Shown: positions 42,891-56,257, counted from the first letter of the stretch. The stretch: DNA of 64,000 bases from Strobilurus pachycystidiatus (GCA_019915135.1 JAHLMK010000010.1:1054001-1118000), one strand, 5' to 3'. Numbers and translations: made by a program. Notes: generated from the letters alone by a model not told the origin.

Positions 42891-45800
42891 TATCTCATGG
42901 CAATCCCACAGCGTTATTGTGATGCATTAGAAGGGGCTCGTTTGACATGAAACGCTGGCGGCTGAGTATCATCCTCCGCTGAGATTGCAGTGACACATGC
43001 ATATGTGCATTGTGCGTGTTCAAGATGCAGCCGCACTTCTGAGGTTAGAATAGAACAACACGAGGAGTAAGTATGCCACTAAGTACAAAATCGGAATGTA
43101 AGTAGGCATGCTATATTAATGATGGCGAACCATCATCACTTACTCGAGTACAAGGTGGTTGACACTGGTTGTGACACTCAGACCCACAGGACCCTTGTAA
43201 GAGTAAGCGTGGGATAGAGCTGGAGCAATACTAGATGCTGGCAAGAGGAAGTAAAGGCTACGGTAAGCGTCTGAGACTCTGAGTTACGAGTAAAGTGAAA
43301 GTTGGACTTAATAAATTTCGACTCTCCGGGTAGTGGCTGTGACCAGGCTGTGACGTACTTGGACCGAATCAAGCTTGCATACCTACGCATTGGGTTTCCT
43401 CCTGCCATGATCTTCAACCGCGGACTCTCGCACGCAGCCTCACATTGCCGCAGCTGCGACTTTGATCGCCACCTTACACGTTCTCAGCATTCATTCTGTG
43501 AGTGGGACTTCTTTGATCAAGGATATCAGAGCTAGTCATTCCTCGCCTCTCCTCTCCTCCACGTTGAGTCGTCACCATTGCTATGACTCATGACCACCGT
43601 TGCTGTCGCAAACAGTCCTCGCCTCATTGTTGTCGCTTGGTATTCTGGGCAGCGTTCGCATTACGTTGACATGCCGATACTCTGACAGTCACCGTCAGCT
43701 GCCTCAAGTCAAGTCAAGATTCCCCCTCCACCCCGTCCTAGCCCGCACTGTTGCCCCGTGTCATTGGCTTTCAGCTATAGAAGGTGACTTCTGACCACTC
43801 ATCGGCCGCAGTCGACTGATAGGCCTCATGCCAGCGTTAGACTTGTCCTGCGTACTGCCTAGCGTGGAATTTGAGCATTCTGGCTCGTTGATCTCATCCT
43901 GATCCACATCGTTCTACTCCGACATGAGAGTCCAGACTGGCCCACATGTGAAGCGACCCCACCGCTTGGTGCTGGCTTCTACTTTGCCTCCGGTCATACC
44001 GTAAGCACTATCCTCACTCGATATGTTACTGTAGTCTGCCTCGTTAATACTCAATGTAGATGACTTGTGCTGTTTCGGGTGCTCTTTGCTCGCGGTCATC
44101 ACTTCTACACCGTTATTCATGCGTAAGTCTATGCCTAGGTCATCACTCAACAAGCTTAATCTGATGCGTTTTTAGCGCGAAATTTCAAGACTTCAGGATT
44201 CCAGGTACGTGTTTGTTTCAGATACATTCATTGATTCTAAACGCTGTTATAGGATGCGATGAAAGACTCGTATAGCCGCAGTTTTGGCGGACACAGGTAC
44301 CCATCGAAGCTCTTGACGCGCCATGCGCCAGTCGCGCCTCCCCTTCAACGCCCACATGGACAACTGGATCAACCACGCCCTGTCCAATCCCCCACTCGAC
44401 GTCAACTCGCTCAGCAAAGTGCTGAGGGTGTCCGACCCGACAAAGCCCCTCAACACAGTCGACCACGCCGCTCCTCAGGATGAGTTCTCCGGTAATTGGG
44501 CGACTGAGCTGGCTGACCAGGCTGCCCGAGAGGCTCGGGACACCGGTAGCAAGGCTTGTGAGACCGGCCAATTCCCCTCAGCCCCACGGAGCTCTCGCTG
44601 CTACCGGTCAGCCTTAGACCGTCGATTCCGCTACGAACGAAGCCCAAGGCATTGCCGACCTGCGAAGGCGGCCATGTCCTGGAGCGTGACGGCGACGTTA
44701 GTCTGAATAGCGAAGAGCAACGCGTCAGGTTCATTCAACCGTGTCAAGTTTAGATATCTTCCTCATCATGATGGACGATCTTTTGACCCGAATTGAACAG
44801 GACGCTATGCAACTGGCTCCAGGCCCACAAAGACAAGGCCAACGAACACTATTCGCGTGGCAAGGAATTTTCCAACGACAAATCTTTCCCGCAGGAGCGT
44901 CGAGAGCAGTGATCTGCAGGGCCAAGAAGATTTGTCTTGCTCATCTGTCTCGCCCTTCCTCCCTCTCCTTAATTGTTTCCCCCAAGGTCGTCATCGAGTC
45001 TCAGAAGCATGAAGATAAACAGGAATCCAGTGACGATTCTCCGAGTGCTTCTTCACCGCCAACGCGCGCCCGCTAGGAGCGTCGACAAAGAGAGACAATG
45101 ACTCGAGGTGCGTCTTCTTGCCCTCCCTCGTCTCGGCCTACCTCGTCTCGCCTATACCCATTTCCGCCATGTAGACTCGAGCTGGATCTGTGTCCTTGTC
45201 GGCGTCGCGACGAATCGACTGCGAGGTAACTTTATGCGTGTTTACGCGTTCACCCGCTGATATACGTCAGAAATAGCGCCCATACAGCCTTCTCACGGAC
45301 AGCGCGACTCTGCCCCCTGGATCTGCGCGTGCACGATTGCAGGTATAGTTCTATGCGCGTCCCCGGCGCGTCTATTCGCTAACCTTCTCGCAGGACGACC
45401 GACGATGTCTCTGAAGATTGCATCCTTCCATGCAAGCGCGTTGATCCATACGTGTTCTGCCCTGGTGGTAGCTACAAGTAGACTGTACCCGTAATGTAGC
45501 CGAATAGTATGGTTTCCAATATATGCAAGTGGCGTCAATCAGCCTGAACTCATAAATGGATGGATTTAGCTCACCATGTTCTAGCCGATACTGCTCGATC
45601 CTGGTCAATCAAAATCACAAGATGACTGGATAGATAGATAGAGGATACTTTAACGTGCATCTAGCCCATAAAGAACACAGGACGGTCCGCACTACACTTA
45701 ATGCTACGGTACCGAATCACACCACCACCTGACCACAGTGAAGCAGCCCCCGTAAGGTAAGTACAAGTGATGTTCAGTGGTGGCGGATGAAATAATTCTA

Positions 45801-46592
45801 CAGTACTACTTACAAGCTATTCTACAAGAGTGTTGAGCTCACATGTAGTCGACCGCAGGTGCATCAAAACCCAGGTGGCAAAACGGTAAACCTCTAAGAA
45901 CATCGGAACTGAGGGTCAAAACCAACGCAGGGAAAGCTACCAGCTGCGCAGTATCCACTTTGTGACATTGGCGTCCGAATCAAAATCTAGAACCGCCGTC
46001 GCAACACTCATACTCCATTATCTGACCACCACTCCAACGGAGACGCCGCCCGCCGCCCGCGTTCATCGATGCATCGTTGACTAGGCCTTCCAGCCCATTG
46101 GTTCGAGCCATTCGGCGGAGTTGATCAACCAGAATTGTTTCACTGTTTCTTTGTGGAGCCCAGATGACGTGACGGCGTGAACTTGTCGAAGCCGTTGATC
46201 GCTTGATGGTAATCATTGCCCGCTGGCGATGATTACCCGTTTTTTTGGCTCATTTCTCCTTCGGCCGACAATGACCATGGCGCTCACCAGATTGAAGGTG
46301 GTCAGGTCACCTAACTACAGTCTACTGCGTAACGGCCACGGGCACAATTTCTACATCTGTTATCAACTGCCTCTTCGTCAGCATACCTGTCTGGCCAACC
46401 CTCTGTAACGCCATCATTTTCGAACAAAGAAACAAAATTCTTTGTCCTATGGCCTCATATACCGACGTCGACGTCGTCTCCCCGGTGCACTTTCGCTCTC
46501 AGACCACTCCATCCATCGCTATAGGGTCACCCAAGTACGTTCAGCCGTACACCATGCTCTTCTTGACTATGTTCATAATTTACTAGCAGAGC
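42891..46592. other. 3.7-kb stretch, no convincing gene
   Basis: Open frames at 44323-44706 (MRQSRLPFNAHMDNWINHAL) and 44741-45076 have protein-like parts, and the piece WLQAHKDKANEHYSRGKEFS in another frame at about 44815 also looks protein-like. No consistent exon chain emerges, so this may be a decayed gene. ATG at 46449 (MASYTDVDVVSPVHFRSQTT) with a GTACGT donor at 46537 could be an upstream exon or upstream ORF of the next gene. Confidence 0.35.
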
Positions 46593-49500
46593 ATGTCGGC
46601 GTCGTCAACATCCAAGAAGAGGCGCCATGAAGATGACAAGCATGACGCCAAAAGGCGTATTGTTGGTCATGATGAGAGAATTCGGCAACTACAGAGCGAC
46701 CTTGACGAGGCTCTGAACGAAAGACATCTTGTCGAAGGTCAAGTAGCAGCGCTGGTTCAAGATGTTGCGCGACAAGAGCACCTCATACTACAACTGGAGG
46801 ATCAGGGATCTCAATCGGAGTCACAGTTGAAGGAAGCGAAGGCCGAGCTGGAGCGAGCAAACAAGGCTGCTACGGCAGCAGAGAAGAGAGCCGAGAGGAG
46901 CCAGAAGGCGTACGAAGACGCTTGCGAGCATATACAAGTGAGTAATTGCTGCTCGTCGCTGTTCAGCCTCATGAACTGCAGTAGCTCCAGGAGGCAAAAC
47001 AGGGGCAGGACGTTGTCCCCGACGAAATCTCCTGCCTCAAGGAGCAGTTGCGCAAAGTAACTGAAGCAGAACGGGCTTCGCTGGTAGATCATCTTACCTT
47101 GTCTTCTTCGAACCTATCTCTTATTCATCTTTAGGACAAGCACCACAACGAAGTTATGCAACTTCGTGACCAGTTGCAGCAGTCAATGGAGAATAAACAA
47201 GATCGCGAGGTATGAAACGCTCAATCTGACCACTGGCGGATGTACTGATTTGATTTCAGCGTGACTTATCAGGTTGTCGCACAGATATATGTAATCTTCG
47301 GGCGCAGTTACAGGCCCTTCAAGAGGAAAGCGAGAAAGCGCTGACAGAGATGAAAGAGAATGAGCATAGACTGGAACTTGCCCTCTCGGAAATGAGCACT
47401 CAACACGAGCAACTTCAGGACGAGTTCGAAGCGTTGAAAGACGAAACGTTTCACGGAGTGCACGACGGCGTAAGTCCTTGTATACGCCGCTGTTCAATCG
47501 ACCTTCCTCATTGCACCTAGGTTGAAGACGGCGAGATATTGGAGGAAGGGGTCTATCGCGCACGGTACGACTCCGAATTAGCCGCATGGGCCATAGAGAA
47601 ACTCGAATTGGAAAACGAGTGTCAAGTATATGGTTTCATTACTTCCTTATAGTGCGTAAACTGACCATTCCGAATCCATAGAGGGAGAAGAATGAAGCAA
47701 ATCGACTCAGTGCCGAACTCAGAAGTCTGAGAGAAGGCCATCAGGCAGCGGTTGCGAAATTGGAGGCTGCTGAACTTGAACTCCAGGTACGGTAGCTTGT
47801 GTTGCTCATTCGCTGATATTGATCATGGGCCATCAGGTTACCAGGAGTAAGAACGAGCAGGAGCATATACGCATTCGCTCCGATCTGAAGGTTTTGACGG
47901 AAGAGAGAGACCAGGCGCAGGTTAGTCGGGACATTGAGTTGAAAGCATTGCAGGTACGTTGTATCCCATAATCATCTGCGCTCACCATCAGCCTAACGAC
48001 CATCAGACCGAACGCGACGAACTTCAAAGGAAGCAGGAGCTCCTACATGCTGAATTCGAAAGTCTCAAGGTGCGCCCTCTCTTTCAGACTCATATCCAGT
48101 GACGGTGGTGACGGCTATACAGGCTGAAAGTACTGAGAAGGAAAAGGCAACGGCCCGCCAAATGTTGACTCTGACGGCACAGAGAGACCAGGCGCAGGCT
48201 AGTTGGGGCGTTGAGTTGAAAACACTGCAGGTGCGTTCTATCTTATGATCATCTGCGCTCACCATCAGCCTAACGACCATCAGACCGAACGCGACGAACT
48301 TCAAAGGAAGCAGGAGCTCCTACATGCTGAATTCGAAAGTCTCAAGGTGCGCCCTCTCTTTCAGACTCATATCCAGTGACGGTGGTGACGGCTATACAGG
48401 CTGAAAGTACTGAGAAGGAAAAGGCAACGGCCCGCCAAATGTTGACTCTGACGGCACAGAGAGACCAGGCGCAGGCTAGTTGGGGCGTTGAGTTGAAAAC
48501 ACTGCAGGTGCGTTCTATCTTATGATCATCTGCGCTCACCATCAGCCTAACGACCATCAGACCGAACGCGACGAACTTCAAAGGAAGCAGGAGCTCCTAC
48601 ATGCTGAATTCGAAAGTCTCAAGGTGCGCCCTCTCTTTCAGACTCATATCCAGTGACGGTGGTGACGGCTATACAGGCTGAAAGTACTGAGAAGGAAAAG
48701 GCAACGGCCCGCCAAATGTTGACTCTGACGGCACAGAGAGACCAGGCGCAGGCTAGTTGGGGCGTTGAGTTGAAAACACTGCAGGTGCGTTCTATCTTAT
48801 GATCATCTGCGCTCACCATCAGCCTAACGACCATCAGACCGAACGCGACGAACTTCAAAGGAAGCAGGAGCTCCTACATGCTGAATTCGAAAGTCTCAAG
48901 GTGCGCCCTCTCTTTCAGACTCATATCCAGTGACGGTGGTGACGGCTATACAGGCTGAAAGTACTGAGAAGGAAAAGGCAACGGCCCGCCAAATGTTGAC
49001 TCTGACGGCACAGAGAGACCAGGCGCAGGCTAGTTGGGGCGTTGAGTTGAAAACACTGCAGGTGCGTTCTATCTTATGATCATCTGCGCTCACCATCAGC
49101 CTAACGACCATCAGACCGAACGCGACGAACTTCAAAGGAAGCAGGAGCTCCTACATGCTGAATTCGAAAGTCTCAAGGTGCGCCCTCTCTTTCAGACTCA
49201 TATCCAGTGACGGTGGTGACGGCTATACAGGCTGAAAGTACTGAGAAGGAAAAGGCAACGGCCCGCCAAATGTTGACTCTGACGGCACAGAGAGACCAGG
49301 CGCAGGCTAGTTGGGGCGTTGAGTTGAAAACACTGCAGGTGCCTTCTATCGCGTGCTCATCTGTGCTCACCATCAGCTCAAAGACCGTCAGACGGCTTTA
49401 CAGGCTGCAAACAATCGGATCAAAGAGGAAATGGCCCGTCTTTCGTCGGCTCTAGTGCGTTGGGTCCCCTTCACGATTACTTTCGTGCTCACCATACGTC

Positions 49501-52500
49501 TATCAGGCTGAACGCGATGTACTACAACTAGACCAAAAGAGTCTCCGAGCGAAACTCGAAGGTCTCAAGGTGCGCCTCTTTTCCTCGCACTTGTTTTTGC
49601 GTGAGTAGTAACGTTTATACAGACTCAAAGTCATCAGATTCTTGAAGACAAGACGCGTCTCGAATCCGATCTGGCTATTTTGAAGCAAGAGCAGAGTAGT
49701 AAAGCCCAAACGCAACAGGAACGCTACGCCAAGGCTCTGACTGACGTTCAGGTGGGGTCCCGGTGTAACTAGCGCCTGCACCGTTGCTTATATCTGCTTA
49801 GACCGAATGCACAAAGCTCCGGACCGAAAACGACGAATTGAAAGCTCAGCTGGCAAGCAAGGTCAATGCCCTCAAAGCGAAAGTGCTACAACTCAGCGAG
49901 AGGGAGGAACGGGAGGTTGGCCGGTTCTACTTCTGCTCTGACTATCAATTTATCCATGTTCAGGCGAAGGCCCGCGAGGCACAGCTGCTAGACCGCCGGG
50001 ATTTAGAGCAAGCGCGGACGTCCGCAAATCAATTCCAGGTAAGGCGTGGATACAGCGCCTGTGACTATGTCTCAACTCTATCCAGGAACAGTGCACTCAA
50101 CTTCAGACCGACTGCGGCACCCTGAAAGCCCGGGTGGCCAGCACATCCACTGACCTCCAGGCGACATCCCGGGACCTCGCAAAAGAAAAAGAGCAAGGGG
50201 TTGGCTAGCTTACTTCTGCTCGGAACACAACTAATCTACGCACAGGATAAGCTTCGCGAAGCGCTCAAGAGCTCCAAGGTAGTCAACGAATTTCCCAGCC
50301 TTTCCTTCGCTCACCCTTCCTCCAGGCCAAACTCGATATCCTACAGAACGCTTACGACGCCCAAACGGTAACCATCGAGGAAACAAAGAGCGCATTTACG
50401 ACATTGGAAGTGCGTTTTCTGTTGTCTCTTCAGCGTCACTCTGGTTCTCATCTTCAATCTCGAACGCCAGACCCAGCATGCAGAGGCTCTCGAAAGCGAA
50501 CGTGGCAAATATGCTCCATTGTTGATGCAAGTGCAAACCCTTGAAGCCGAAAGAGAAAAATGGACGGCAGACACACTGGAGGCAGTCCGTAACAGATCAC
50601 GCGTAAGAATGAGCCTATACACCACGCTCCACTTAGCTGAAATGTCCGTCAGAGCACGGAAAGCGATGCCTCAACTTCCGCCGCTCTCAAGCAATGCCGG
50701 CACCTCCAAACGGAACTCGAGAAACGAAAGGTTGGCATGGCAATTCCATACTTTCCAACTACAGAGCACTCATCCATTGACAGACTGAATACGAAGCCTC
50801 GAAAGAGGTTATCGGGGACCTTAATGCGGTCCGGCTCGGTGAGAACGACATCTGTAGCCTTTGGCCACCGCACTCACAACGTTTCATAGCAAATGAAGCT
50901 ACGATCAAACGCATGCTCAAGGATCTCGACAGCGCAGATGTATACAAAGCCAGGTTTCGTCGCTCGGATAAGGAACTTGAATCTTGCAAGGTAACTTGAC
51001 CACCACTGTTTGGAAACTTGAGCTCAAGTCGTACAGCGCCAACTCGAAGATCAGGTGAGCATGTGCTGCGATCTGAAGCGTACGGCCAGGGAGAGGCAAT
51101 CCGATTTGGAGGTATGTTGCTGCACCATCCCAATCCTCATATGCTGCAATTTTGAGTATTCTAGGAAGCAAGACAGAACATAACGGAACTTGAAGAAACA
51201 GTGGTTCGCCTCACTGATCAGACGTCGGAATTGGACGAACTGCGCAGTGAAGTTCAAGCCATGAAAGCTTTGGTATGCATTCTCGAGCCTCGACTAACGC
51301 GCAAAATCTCATGCTTCACAAGGCCGGTTCTACCGCTTCCTCCTCCGGAGCCCCCAGACCACATCAGCCTCGCAGCTTTCTCCCACAAGCATTGCGTCAC
51401 ACTCTTCGCCATGCAGACGTAGAGGCCGAACAGCGCCATGCGTACGAGGTGCGCCCGCGTTACGCGCTTGGAAAGCCTATTGTAAGTGCCATGGTATCGA
51501 AGCGTGGGAGTAGATTAACTGAAATATCTTCAATTACTCGTAGAAGCCGCCAGTAGTAGATCCGAAGCACTTCTACGTGGGACCCACTCGCTCCCGGCGC
51601 AAGCAAAACGGGTCACCCTACACACGCGGTACCGACGGTTATGCAGCCGATGCAGAGGGTAGCCGCCGTCGATACAAGGGTAAAGAACGAGCGGTCCCCC
51701 AATTTGATGAATGGGTTGACGAACGAGAGGAGGGCCGCTATCAATACAGGGGTAAAGGACGCGCAGAACAGCAGTTTGACGAGAGGGAAACATCTTCTCC
51801 ACTCCAAGAAGACTCAGAGATGGCGGATCCGGAGAGCCACCTTGGTGATATGGCCAATCGTGGGGGTCGCGTGGACGAAGGCGTAGATTCCGTCGGCGGC
51901 AGCAGCGGCCAAGATGCAGGTGCGGAGAGTCGCGGTCAAGATGCCGGTGCGGAGAGTCGCTCACCTGTCGGCGGCAACGATCGAGACACGGACCTCGAAG
52001 ATGACTCGGATGTAGGGGCTTACTTTCATTCTCGAAGGAAAGCTCTCATGAGGCTTGTTAGACGGACTCCGACGATGACGCTCTGATACCCTCAGATGGA
52101 GAAGAAACCGACACTGGGAACACGGCAGTCAGATACAGTCGTATGCGTATAGAGACGGCTCCCACCGACAAAGCCATAAAGAAAGCATTAAACGTATGTC
52201 TGGTACACGCCTGCTCTCCAACGTTGCTGACAGCCTGATAGAAACTCTCTCGCGACATTGTTCATGAGGGCCTGAATTTCAAAGTCCAACTGTACCAGGT
52301 TCCTCATCTCATCGGCGTCGACGATGCTCGTCTCGCCTGTTTCTACCATGCCCCTGACCGTTACGGCCCTAAACGACGGCACACTCGAATGGATACTCGG
52401 GGACAGCAAACGGCAGACTTGTTAGGCTCTGATTGGAACCTAGCACTGATTCACAAGTTTTCACGCACTGCACGCAGTATCGTCGAACAACGGCGTTCTG

Positions 52501-53230
52501 TAGGGGACCTTCGCTTTGGCTCAAGCAGAATTGACTTCAAGGGCCTCTTCAAAGAACGCTTGAAGGCAGTCTTCAAGATATACCTCAATGGCCGCCCGCA
52601 GGACGGGGAAAGCGAACAGGCGCGACAGCTGCGTCTTACCCGTACTTACGATGTTGAGGCAGCGAAAAGCAGGATGCATAGGACCCGTCACACGGTGAGG
52701 ATGCGTCTAACTTCATATAACCTTCTCTTCGCTGATCAAGATTGTAGAAATTCGACCGCCGCACTCAATCGGCGGCTATTTTGGTCGTCACTTCGGACGC
52801 TAGGGGAGATGTTAGGGCTGCCGCCTTTTGGCGCAAAACCAGTCATTGTTTGCGTATACTTGGGCCCGAAGGGATGTCCGAGGAGGAGGATGGCGAGGAG
52901 CACGCAGTACGTGCCAATGGGGTCACAAGCACGATCATGGTCAAGAAGACCATGCGGCTGCCGTGGCGTCACCAAGTTTTGAACCAATTGCTGGCCTTTG
53001 TGGACAGTACACCTAGCAGGGAGAAGGCGTTGTTCAAGTATCAAGGCCGAACGAGACTTGAACGCGTTGAAAGTGCGGTTATTTCTTCTAGGGACCCGCC
53101 CAAGGGTCTCCCGGCTGCTTTCTTCTCTGTCGACTACCTTTCCCATCTACCAGATTTCAAGATTGAAGAGCTTGAATTATCTCCGGAGGAGTTTGTCCTG
53201 CACGCCCCCGATGAGAGCACCACGTCTTAG
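46593..53230 (+). CDS. Large coiled-coil protein with Agaricomycete-type C-terminal domain
   Basis: Start MSASSTSKKRRHEDDKHDAK (46593), a basic stretch then a very long heptad-rich coiled coil spread over some 30 short phase-0 exons. An exon near 47521 carries VEDGEILEEGVYRARYDSEL, related to the 24.9 kb gene. From 48007 to 49391 two exons plus two introns are repeated five times (277 bp each). After the coil come PKHFYVGPTRSRRKQNGSPY, a repeated YKGKERAVPQFDE/YRGKGRAEQQFDE, an acidic tail with a QDAGAESR duplication, a 50-nt intron (52013-52062) and a globular part: LYQVPHLIGVDDARLACFYH, DLLGSDWNLALIHKFSRTAR, GMSEEEDGEEH, LPWRHQVLNQLLAFVDSTP, GLPAAFFSVDYL. From memory, the GMS-(E/D)-rich, WR..-.VD, GLP..F blocks recur in an unnamed family common in mushroom genomes; this was not searched. 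Ends TAG at 53230. Confidence 0.65.
48007..49391 (+). repeat. 5 x 277-bp exon-intron tandem array
   Basis: Each unit is exon a, 63 nt (TERDELQRKQELLHAEFESL plus K), intron 53 nt, exon b, 108 nt (starts AESTEKEKATARQMLTLTAQ), intron 53 nt, in total 277 bp. Exon a starts at 48007, 48284, 48561, 48838 and 49115. The first four units are virtually identical. The last exon b is followed by a diverged intron. All splice sites are phase 0, so each unit adds 57 residues. A diverged ancestor of exon b lies at about 47875-47953. Confidence 0.95.
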
Positions 53231-53394
53231 TTTTAGCTCGCCAGATTTTTTCTCATTGCAATACATGATGAAATGATGAAACATTGGGGCATTGGAAATG
53301 ATCAACTCCGCCAGAAGGCTCAGGTACAGATACTTGTAAACTATGAAGTAAGTAAGGAGACAACAAAACGCAATTATCCAATATCGAGTCTCAA

Positions 53395-54560
53395 GAGCGT
53401 CTCGTAAGAGTCTCGAGACCCGTGCGGACTTCCGGGCCGAGCCGATAAGTCATGATCGGGCAGTCGCTCATCGGGCGACCATCACCACGGCCTACCAGAA
53501 CTGCGCCTCCCACGACTTTGCCTGGACCCATGCTATTTTCTCTTAGCAGAGAGCATTGCACGTCGCCTGGAATAGACTTCCTCTGCGCCGACGCCGCTTT
53601 GTGTGTGGCTTGCAGTAGCATGGCCTGGTATTGGAACGGTTGGCGGACCCAGGCTGTCTTCTCTGAGCAGAGAACTTTGCACGTCGCTTGGAATAGTCTT
53701 CCTCTGCGCCGACGCCGCTTCGTGTGTGGCTTGCAGTAGCGTGGGCTGGTATTGGAACGGTTGGCGGATCTCAGTCATGCGCAGCTCTCACATCTACCCT
53801 CTCAAGCGAAGCATGACAGTGACCCAAACGACCGGACAAACGCAGGCGCGGAGAGACGACGCGACAGTGTCCTGTGCGTGATTTGTTAGCTTCGCGATCG
53901 GCTTTCTCCAGTCGTGGCTAGTTCTGATCTCGCCACAGTCAGCCAGAATTTGCCGTTTCTTGCTTGATTACCTTACCATCTATCGGTGCTCCATAGAACC
54001 GCCCTCACGAGACACGCCAGATCAATGCCGAGGCCGACACTCACCGCATCAGCAGAACCGTGAACGGCCTGGAAGACATCGGAGAGACCATATACAGAGG
54101 GTACATACGGGTCCGACCACCTGGGATGCCCGCTGTGAACATGGACAATTTTAACCCGACCGGTATGCTTTTGTTCATGTTTGTTTTATGGCCCTCTCAA
54201 CGACTGTAGATACGGACGTTCTCGTGTGCTTTCGCAGTTACCAGGTCATCCGGACGTAAATATGATACTGACTCGAAGCAACTTGTCATGCAAAGGCGCA
54301 TATCTTCAGTCCTTGAATTGTCTACTGACCAACTCAGTGTTGCATCAATACTCGTTGACGGTGGAATCTGCTGCATCGCTCAATTTCAAAGGATGGTCGA
54401 TGCTACTAGGAGCGTGCTTCACCAAGTTATGGTGCGAAAATTACAAACATCTTCCTGTGTGTGTGATTCATTTCTTTCAATATAGGAACCATAAACTGTA
54501 GTCATCGCCAAGGCTGGTGTCATCGCGATTCCTCCAGGACGTTCATTATCCCAGCCACCA
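53395..54560 (-). repeat. Dispersed repeat, locus B (carries the 121-bp array, two units)
   Basis: It is the inverted counterpart of locus A (27.35-28.76 kb). It begins with GTCTCAAGAGCGTCTCGTAA and carries the block CCCATGCTATTTTCTCTTAG, then two 121-bp units (53540-53780), the CTCAAGCGAAGCATGACAGT block, and at 54480-54550 the stretch AACCATAAACTGTAGTCATC matching the 27.4 kb flank. It lies 170 bp after the stop of the large coiled-coil gene. Confidence 0.8.
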
Positions 54561-54974
54561 ATGCTTTTCGGTCAAGTGGTTTTGATTTGGTCATTACTCG
54601 ATAGTTCGTCGAATAAATAGAGGCGTTTATCCACTACGCACGAAACAGGGTACATCCCGCCATCTTCGAGGAAGCCGGTCAAAATGTCTCCAGTTTCTAC
54701 ACCGAGATGGCCAACTTGTGAGACCACATTCATGCAAGCCAGAAGCGTATCACTGCTACCACTCATCGGCTAGAGAGCATGATTAGTCTCTCCGAAGGCC
54801 ACCCGCGTATGGGCCTCTCCGCCTTGTCGAGGTTGAAGATGTGCCTTTCTTTGTTCTTGTGCTCCTACAACAGCCCGTTGTGATTCTGTCAAATTCCCTC
54901 CATCTATATTTTATAGGCAGTCTAACGTTCCTAGTCTGTCGTATCTATGTATGCTCACTAATTAAGCGTACTTG
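54561..54974. other. Spacer between repeat B and the RING gene
   Basis: No gene recognised. A short minus-strand frame (54766-54572, HLGVETGDILTGFLEDGGMY) has protein-like composition but no family match. Confidence 0.35.
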
Positions 54975-56257
54975 TCATTCTACTCGCATCACCCGCCTGT
55001 AAAATTCGCTGAACTGAAGAAGGATGTCGATCAGCGCGCAGAAATCGCGTGACACAACGGGAAGGAGTTGTATGTGGGCCCGACAGAGCGGGCAGCGACT
55101 GGTAGCACCCGTAGCCAGAACCCCACTGACACAGTCGGAGCAGACGGTGTGCCCGCAATGGAGTCTGTATGTGGCGATCAGCATCAAGCTCAGGCGGGTG
55201 GCAAAGCAGCTCTACGAACGTCGTTGGGCGATGCGTTTGAACTCCATATTTTTCCGTGCATATGTTGCACTCAAGCAATGGCTCCACCGCATCAATCAAA
55301 ATCTCGAGTGTCCGCTGACTATCTTGCCGCTGCCCCCTATGTTCATCATTATCCGCACGGAGGGCGACGTTGTGCTGGACTCCACTGTAAGCGTCGTTCC
55401 GATAGAATGTTGATTGTTGCTTACATCCTCGAGTTGTTGAGCTCGAGAGCGGAGCATGTCATTCTCTCCTTTGACTTTCTTGAGTTCTTCCGATAATTGA
55501 TCTCGAGCCTTGGATTGAATGAACTACACTGGCGCATGCAACTTGCAAGAGCTTACCTCAGTGATGCACCGCAGACGCTCAGCTGCTTGCTGGTCATCTC
55601 TGTGTTTCCTTTGGTGAGCTGCCTCCGGCGTCTGGCCGCTGTCTCGTTGCCACATCCTGTGCTCTGCACTATCGGCCAACAAAGCCATATTCAGCTTCAT
55701 CAACACATTTGTTAGCGCTAGCTCTTGGGGACATGATGATGCCTACATCCTGGAGCCGCTGAACCTTTGAAAGGAGTGTCTCATTAGCGCATTCGGCTGT
55801 CGCCAGCTTCGCTAACAAGTGTTCTTGAACCTTAAGAATCACACCAGTAAGTCAAAACAGCAGATAAGTCAAAGTCAGAGACGCACCGCTACAATGCGCT
55901 GAGAAGACTCCGCTGCCTTGAAGTCTGAGTCCTTTTGGATACCGTTTCTCTCTATGCTTGCTTTCAGTTGAAGGTTGAGCTCCATTTCCTACGGTCCACC
56001 GTCAATGGAGCATCCGATACAGTAGAGATGACCGCACCATCTCCTTCATGAACAGTTGGTCTTTGATGACCGCGATCTCATCTTTCAGACTGCATCGTCG
56101 ACTTTCCTAGTATACAGCATTAGGACGCGCATAGGTGGGGGTGGTATGACATTACCAATGAATTCGTCGTTTCGGAGCGGGATATATGCTTGGCATTTTT
56201 CTTCGGCGGCAGACTGGGCTGGCTTGGTTTGGTCTCCGCCACTCGAATGCGCTTCAT
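54975..56257 (-). CDS. Coiled-coil protein with C-terminal RING finger
   Basis: ATG at 56257 (MKRIRVAETKPSQPSLPPKK). Short phase-0 exons follow in one frame: ESRRCSLKDEIAVIKDQLFM, EMELNLQLKASIERNGIQKD, VQEHLLAKLATAECANETLL, LNMALLADSAEHRMWQRDSG, ARDQLSEELKKVKGENDMLR and HNVALRADNDEHRGQRQDSQ, then the RING: LLECNICTEKY, LHCGHTVCSDC, RCPLCRAHIQ. The zinc ligands C-x2-C, C-x-H-x2-C-x2-C and C-x2-C are all visible. Between CTEKY and LHCGH the frame changes (about 55175-55200), through an intron I cannot place or a frameshift. The tail is SRDFCALIDILLQFSEFYRR, ending MRVE. The layout (coiled coil then RING) suggests an oligomeric E3 ubiquitin ligase. Confidence 0.7.

Noticed and set aside
48007..49391. 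CRISPR-like or satellite array
   Set aside because: Units are contiguous without unique spacers and fall on exon/intron borders of a gene; they are an intragenic duplication.
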